Below are positions 60,580 through 64,000 of a stretch of 64,000 nucleotides of DNA, piece by piece (position 1 is the first letter of the stretch; every line of letters begins with the position of its first letter). The DNA comes from Fusibacter ferrireducens (lineage in GTDB: Bacteria; Bacillota; Clostridia; Peptostreptococcales; Acidaminobacteraceae). The translations under genes were made by a program, and so were the position numbers. The notes below the pieces were generated by a model. That model did no database searches and had not been told where the DNA came from. It worked only from the letters and a program-made list of their open reading frames with translations. The DNA is taken from the NCBI RefSeq assembly GCF_015352425.1, contig NZ_JADKNH010000001.1, positions 242,691-306,690 of the forward strand, given 5' to 3'.

Positions 60580-61478
60580 TGCTTCATGAATTAAATGGGA
60601 TTATTGTTATTGATAAACCTAAAGAGATGACTTCTCACGATGTTGTTGCGATTTTAAGGAAGAAATTGAAGACTAAGAAAATAGGTCATACAGGGACTTT
60701 AGATCCTATGGCGACAGGTGTTTTGCCAATTTGTATTGGTCGTGCCACTAAAATTGTGGATTTTCTTCTTGAAAATGCAAAAGGATACCATTGTGAAATG
60801 TGTCTGGGTTCTGCCACAGATACACAAGATCGATGGGGAACAGTGACGCATCAAGTAGAAGATCCTAATTTTCAAATCGAACCCTCAGAAATTGTAAATG
60901 TAATTCAAAGTTTTATAGGTGAAATTGATCAAATGCCACCTATGTATAGTGCACTAAAAGTTAATGGTGAGAAATTGGTCGATCTCGCTCGAAAGGGGAT
61001 CGTTGTTGAGCGAGAAACGCGGAAGAGAACAATTCACAGCATAAAAAATATAAATGTCAGACAACATACAATAGACTTTAATGTAGTTTGCTCTAAGGGG
61101 ACTTACATCAGGACGTTGTGTCATGACATCGGACTTAAACTAGGGTGCTATGCGCATATGACGGAACTTAGAAGAACGATGTCTGACCCCTTTAATTTTG
61201 AGAGAGCCGTGGCTATAGACGACGTCAATCTCGAGAAGATATCTGAACATTTAGTATCCATAGAAGATGCACTTTCATTTATGGAAAGTATCGTATTACC
61301 AGATTTGCCAAAGTACCATAAATGGATTCAAAATGGCGTTAGGATTCAATTGGATTCGTTTAAAAGTCAGAATCAATTGAAAAATACAAAAAAGTTTTAT
61401 AGAATATACGTAGGTCATACCTTTTATGGTATCGCTGAAAATACAGATAAGGGATTGTTCATGAAGAAACTATTATGA
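60579..61478 (+). CDS. truB: tRNA pseudouridine-55 synthase TruB
   Basis: 299 residues. GIIVIDKPKEMTSHDVVAILR and GHTGTLDPMATGVLPICIG with the catalytic Asp42; SKGTYIRTLCHDIGLKLG. It makes the T-loop pseudouridine of tRNA. Start ATG shares a base with the nrnA stop. Confidence 0.98.
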   Translation: MLHELNGIIVIDKPKEMTSHDVVAILRKKLKTKKIGHTGTLDPMATGVLPICIGRATKIVDFLLENAKGYHCEMCLGSATDTQDRWGTVTHQVEDPNFQIEPSEIVNVIQSFIGEIDQMPPMYSALKVNGEKLVDLARKGIVVERETRKRTIHSIKNINVRQHTIDFNVVCSKGTYIRTLCHDIGLKLGCYAHMTELRRTMSDPFNFERAVAIDDVNLEKISEHLVSIEDALSFMESIVLPDLPKYHKWIQNGVRIQLDSFKSQNQLKNTKKFYRIYVGHTFYGIAENTDKGLFMKKLL

Positions 61479-61509
61479 GTGAGACAATCGTTAAAGAATA
61501 GGTGCTTTT

Positions 61510-62448
61510 ATGAAGATTTATTTTGAACTTGAGGAAATTGATGTACAAGGACAGGCTACTTCAGTGGCGCTTGGAACATTTGATGGTTTACACATTGGAC
61601 ACATGGAAGTTTTAAGCGAAATGAAGAAGACCGCTGAAAGTAAAGGGTTAAAAACTTTTGTCTACACTTTTTCAAATCATCCAAGAGAGGTTTTAACACC
61701 GAATAATGTACCGCCGAAGATTATGGATGTCGATGAAAAGACTCAAATCTTTACGCGATTTGGATTAGATTACTTGTCTTTGATAAAATTTGATGAGGAG
61801 CAATTAAAAATAGAACCAGAAGATTTTATTAAGGATGTACTCATTGGAAAACTTAACATGAAACATCTCACAGTGGGCTATGATTATCGTTTTGGTAGAA
61901 AGGCTAGGGGTGATGTCAACATGCTCATGGCGTTTTCTGAGACGTATGGTTATACTTATGAGATTGTTAAACCCATCATGAAAAATGAAATTAGAATTTC
62001 GTCTACGTTGATTCGCGAGTTGTTGCTTGACGGCAAAATTGTGGAGGCTAATTTTTATCTTGGCAGAAAACATTTTGTAAAGGGTACTGTTGTTGAAGGT
62101 AAAAAGCTTGGCAAGACAATTGGTGTCCCCACAGCAAATCTAAGAATTAAGGAAAATATCAGTACGATTAAATCAGGCGTTTATATTACAGAGACGGTTC
62201 ATAAGGGGACCACATATAAAAGTGTCACCAATGTGGGGTATAATCCTACTTTTAATCAAATTGGACTGAACATGGAAACATACATCTTTGATTTTGATCA
62301 AATTCTATACGGTGAACAAATAGAGGTCCATTTTATCAAGCGACTTAGAGATGAAATGAAGTTTGAGTCTGTGGATGAATTGATTGTAAAGATGCAAAGT
62401 GACTTAAAAAAAGCGCGTGATTATTTCGCAACGCACTTGCCAAAATAG
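61510..62448 (+). CDS. ribF: Bifunctional riboflavin kinase/FAD synthetase RibF
   Basis: 312 residues. The N-terminal nucleotidyl-transferase domain has ALGTFDGLHIGHMEVL and FGRKARGD and SSTLIRELL. The C-terminal flavokinase domain has GVPTANLRIKE, GVYIT and TNVGYNPTF. It converts riboflavin to FMN and FAD. Confidence 0.97.
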   Translation: MKIYFELEEIDVQGQATSVALGTFDGLHIGHMEVLSEMKKTAESKGLKTFVYTFSNHPREVLTPNNVPPKIMDVDEKTQIFTRFGLDYLSLIKFDEEQLKIEPEDFIKDVLIGKLNMKHLTVGYDYRFGRKARGDVNMLMAFSETYGYTYEIVKPIMKNEIRISSTLIRELLLDGKIVEANFYLGRKHFVKGTVVEGKKLGKTIGVPTANLRIKENISTIKSGVYITETVHKGTTYKSVTNVGYNPTFNQIGLNMETYIFDFDQILYGEQIEVHFIKRLRDEMKFESVDELIVKMQSDLKKARDYFATHLPK

Positions 62449-62465
62449 TCAAGTAGTGATATAAT
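62437..62465 (+). promoter_or_regulatory. Sigma-A promoter of rpsO
   Basis: TTGCCA (62437-62442, inside the end of ribF) and TATAAT (62460-62465) are 17 bases apart. Confidence 0.7.
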
Positions 62466-62471
62466 CGTAAC

Positions 62472-62552
62472 GTTGTACGCCGCTTGCTCTGTTGCTCGAG
62501 ACTCCGACGACTACATAGCTTGTGGGTAAATTATGAAATGGAGGCATGAATT
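62472..62552 (+). promoter_or_regulatory. rpsO leader (probable S15 autoregulatory region)
   Basis: The roughly 80-base leader between promoter and rpsO is richer in GC than its surroundings and contains GTTGTACGCCG, GTTGCTCGAGACTCC and GACGACTAC, which can form short alternative stems (for example GTA...TAC and CTCGAG). Several bacteria control rpsO through such leaders bound by S15. I infer the same here without a fold calculation. Confidence 0.5.
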
Positions 62553-62819
62553 ATGATTACAAAGGAAAAAAAGCAAGAAATTATTGAGAAGTTTAAAACG
62601 CATCCAACGGATACTGGTTCTCCAGAAGTCCAAATTGCACTTTTAACTTTCAGAATCAATGATTTAAATGAGCATTTAAAAGCTCATAAGAAAGATCATC
62701 ATTCAAGAAGAGGTCTTTTAAAAATGGTAGGACAAAGAAGAAACTTTTTGACTTACTTAAAAGACAATAATCTTGATAAATACAGAAGCTTAATTCAAGA
62801 ATTAGGATTAAGAAAATAG
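62553..62819 (+). CDS. rpsO: 30S ribosomal protein S15
   Basis: 88 residues, the standard size. [41 protein letters not shown] and [15 protein letters not shown] are the S15 signatures. It binds 16S rRNA early in 30S assembly. Followed by a strong terminator and by pnp, as in most bacteria. Confidence 0.98.
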   Translation: MITKEKKQEIIEKFKTHPTDTGSPEVQIALLTFRINDLNEHLKAHKKDHHSRRGLLKMVGQRRNFLTYLKDNNLDKYRSLIQELGLRK

Positions 62820-62830
62820 TATGAGATAAA

Positions 62831-62859
62831 GATAGATTGTATAATCTATCTTTTTTTTT
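62831..62859 (+). terminator. Intrinsic terminator after rpsO
   Basis: GATAGATT (62831-62838) and AATCTATC (62843-62850) pair around GTAT, followed by nine T. Confidence 0.85.
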
Positions 62860-62893
62860 AAACAGCAAGATTTGAGCCGAAAGCTGTGATGAG

Positions 62894-62959
62894 GAATGTT
62901 CACCCTCAAACAGCGTCAGCGAGAATCGTTTCGAGACATCGAAGGGTGACTCGAATGTT
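62894..62959 (+). repeat. 52-bp inverted-repeat segment flanked by GAATGTT
   Basis: GAATGTT occurs at 62894-62900 and 62953-62959. Between them the segment begins CACCCTC and ends AGGGTGACTC, so the ends pair over six bases (seven counting TCACCCT/AGGGTGA at 62900-62906 and 62943-62949). The inside is CG-rich (AGCGTCAGCGAGAATCG). It looks like a small palindromic insertion, or the stem of an RNA. Confidence 0.5.
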
Positions 62960-63069
62960 GTTAGAACGAGATTATTGTTTTAAAAACAAGTTATTGCGGT
63001 GCTTAACGTATACAATTAAAAATTGTGGAGCACATTCAATCGAGTATTTGAACGTGGATGATTTAACAC

Positions 63070-63098
63070 TTTATATTTATGTTTTTATTTAGTATAAT
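63070..63098 (+). promoter_or_regulatory. Sigma-A promoter of pnp
   Basis: TTTATA (63070-63075) and TATAAT (63093-63098) are 17 bases apart. The transcript would begin about 20 bases before the long leader hairpin. Confidence 0.6.
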
Positions 63099-63127
63099 GT
63101 AGAGAGTAAGTCATTTGACTAAAAACG

Positions 63128-63226
63128 TTATCCGAGAATTTATCTTAAAATCCTACTTATTTGAAGTGAGCATTCATTTTTTGAGCGTTGATTTGAAATA
63201 AGTAGGATAAATTCTGTGAGATAATG
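63128..63226 (+). promoter_or_regulatory. Long hairpin in the pnp leader
   Basis: ATCCTACTTATTT (63150-63162) pairs perfectly over 13 bases with AAATAAGTAGGAT (63196-63208). The stem continues through AGAATTTATC on the left and the matching GATAAATTCT on the right after a bulge of about seven bases, and then TTATC with GATAA. The total is about 25-30 paired bases. No T-run follows, so it is not a terminator. It ends about 10 bases before the pnp ribosome site AGGAGG. Confidence 0.75.
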
Positions 63227-63246
63227 TCAAATTATTAGGAGGCATT

Positions 63247-64000
63247 ATGATTAAAGAAGTAAGTGTTTTTGAAAAAGAAATTGCAGGAAGACCCTTTAAA
63301 GTGGAAATAGGAAAAATGGGTAACCTAGCAAATGGTTCAGCGATTGTGAGCTATGGAGAAACGGTTGTGCTCATCACTGCTGTGGCATCCAAAAAACCTA
63401 GAGCGGGTATTGATTTCTTTCCACTCAGTGTTGAGTTTGAGGAAAAATTATATTCTGTTGGTAAAATACCAGGTGGGTTTATTAAAAGAGAAGGTAGACC
63501 TTCAGAAAGAGCTGTTTTAACAGCGCGAATGATTGATAGACCTATTCGTCCGCTTTTTCCTGATGGCATGAAGAATGATGTTCAGGTAACTGCGACTGTA
63601 TTATCTGTAGATCAAGACTGTACGCCAGATACAGTGGCGATGAATGGTGCGTCAATTGCACTTGGCGTTTCAGATATTCCGTTCAATGGTCCTGCTGCTG
63701 CTGTTATTGTAGGCTATGTAGATGGCAAATTGGTCATCAATCCAACCGTAGAAGAAGCGGAAAGATCAAGATTACATCTTGTGGTTTCCGGAACCAAAGA
63801 AGCAGTGGTTATGGTTGAAGCAGGCGCTGATATCTTACCAGAAGATATTGTGCTTGAAGCTATTATGTTTGGTCATGAAACGATTAAAGAAATTTGTGAA
63901 TTTATTGAAATGATCAATAAAGAAGTGGGCAAGCCTAAATTTGAAATTATAATTCCAGAAGTGGATCACGCCTATGTAAGTGAGATATATGATTTTCTAG
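63247..64000 (+). CDS. pnp: Polyribonucleotide nucleotidyltransferase (3' end outside window)
   Basis: Open from ATG 63247 to the window edge (251 codons seen of about 700). AGGAGG at 63237-63242 precedes the start. The first RNase PH domain is visible: [57 protein letters not shown] and [14 protein letters not shown]. PNPase degrades RNA 3'-5' by phosphorolysis. Its place behind rpsO is conserved widely. Confidence 0.97.
   Translation, partial: MIKEVSVFEKEIAGRPFKVEIGKMGNLANGSAIVSYGETVVLITAVASKKPRAGIDFFPLSVEFEEKLYSVGKIPGGFIKREGRPSERAVLTARMIDRPIRPLFPDGMKNDVQVTATVLSVDQDCTPDTVAMNGASIALGVSDIPFNGPAAAVIVGYVDGKLVINPTVEEAERSRLHLVVSGTKEAVVMVEAGADILPEDIVLEAIMFGHETIKEICEFIEMINKEVGKPKFEIIIPEVDHAYVSEIYDFL

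Larger units (their letters stand above)
62820..63246 (+). other. 427-bp rpsO-pnp spacer
   Basis: Contains the rpsO terminator, a GC-rich segment with a CACCCT/AGGGTG inverted repeat between GAATGTT direct repeats, a smaller hairpin (62999-63033: GTGCT/AGCAC with ACAATT/AATTGT), a sigma-A promoter and the long pnp leader hairpin. A 68-codon frame starting at 62886 has no ribosome site and crosses these structures; I do not accept it. Confidence 0.7.

Noticed and set aside
62886-63092. 68-codon + strand frame before pnp
   Set aside because: No ribosome site; it crosses inverted repeats and a promoter, and its composition is unlike the other proteins.

Overview
The window is 64 kb of AT-rich DNA in which every gene I can support lies on the + strand. 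The gene order (fhlB-yraN-comM-dprA-topA-codY, then a long flagellar/chemotaxis block ending in a sigma-28 gene, then rpsB-tsf-pyrH-frr-uppS-cdsA-dxr-rseP-ispG-polC-rimP-nusA-infB-rbfA-nrnA-truB-ribF-rpsO-pnp) is the classic Firmicute chromosomal backbone. CodY, PolC, FliY, CheC, CheD and the fla/che order point to Bacillota. The presence of ispG before polC, motAB inside the flagellar block, DUF342 after fliA and nrnA between rbfA and truB fit Clostridia better than Bacilli. I cannot name the genus from sequence alone; an anaerobic motile clostridium of the Fusibacter/Acidaminobacter kind is a guess.

Region 1 (1-7616): the 3' part of a FliK-like gene (YlqG position), an orphan FlhB C-terminal paralogue (FhlB/YlqH), a YraN nuclease-fold protein, the DNA-uptake pair ComM and DprA, topoisomerase I and the GTP/branched-chain-amino-acid sensor CodY. 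Region 2 (7617-8122): a 506-bp regulatory gap with a terminator, an 11-bp triple repeat, a candidate sigma-D promoter and a 116-bp interspersed element. Region 3 (8123-38661): a nearly continuous flagellar and chemotaxis block with rod, MS ring, switch, export gate, export ATPase, hook, stator, CheY/B/A/W/C/D, FlhF/FlhG, a YcgR-type PilZ protein and the sigma factor FliA. Region 4 (38662-41189): three less known motility-associated genes (a DUF342 protein, a Lys-rich 112-residue protein, and a membrane coiled-coil/HTH protein at the SwrB position). Region 5 (41190-64000): translation, UMP kinase, cell-wall lipid carrier, phospholipid, isoprenoid, replication and RNA-decay genes, ending inside pnp.

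The genes form a coherent motility programme. Structural genes build the basal body, the rotor and the type III export gate. FliK and FlhB set the hook-to-filament switch. CheA/CheW/CheY with the FliY and CheC phosphatases control the rotor. FliA at the end of the operon would feed back on three candidate sigma-D promoters that I read directly from the sequence (7934-7961, 22358-22384, 38721-38747). Genes for filament, hook caps, hook-filament junction, FlgM, CheR and the distal rod are absent and must be elsewhere.

I found no CRISPR array, tRNA, rRNA, intact insertion sequence, prophage or defence system. The least explained DNA is a set of about 115-bp interspersed elements in intergenic gaps, a 77-bp GC-rich direct duplication behind frr, and a long hairpin leader ahead of pnp.
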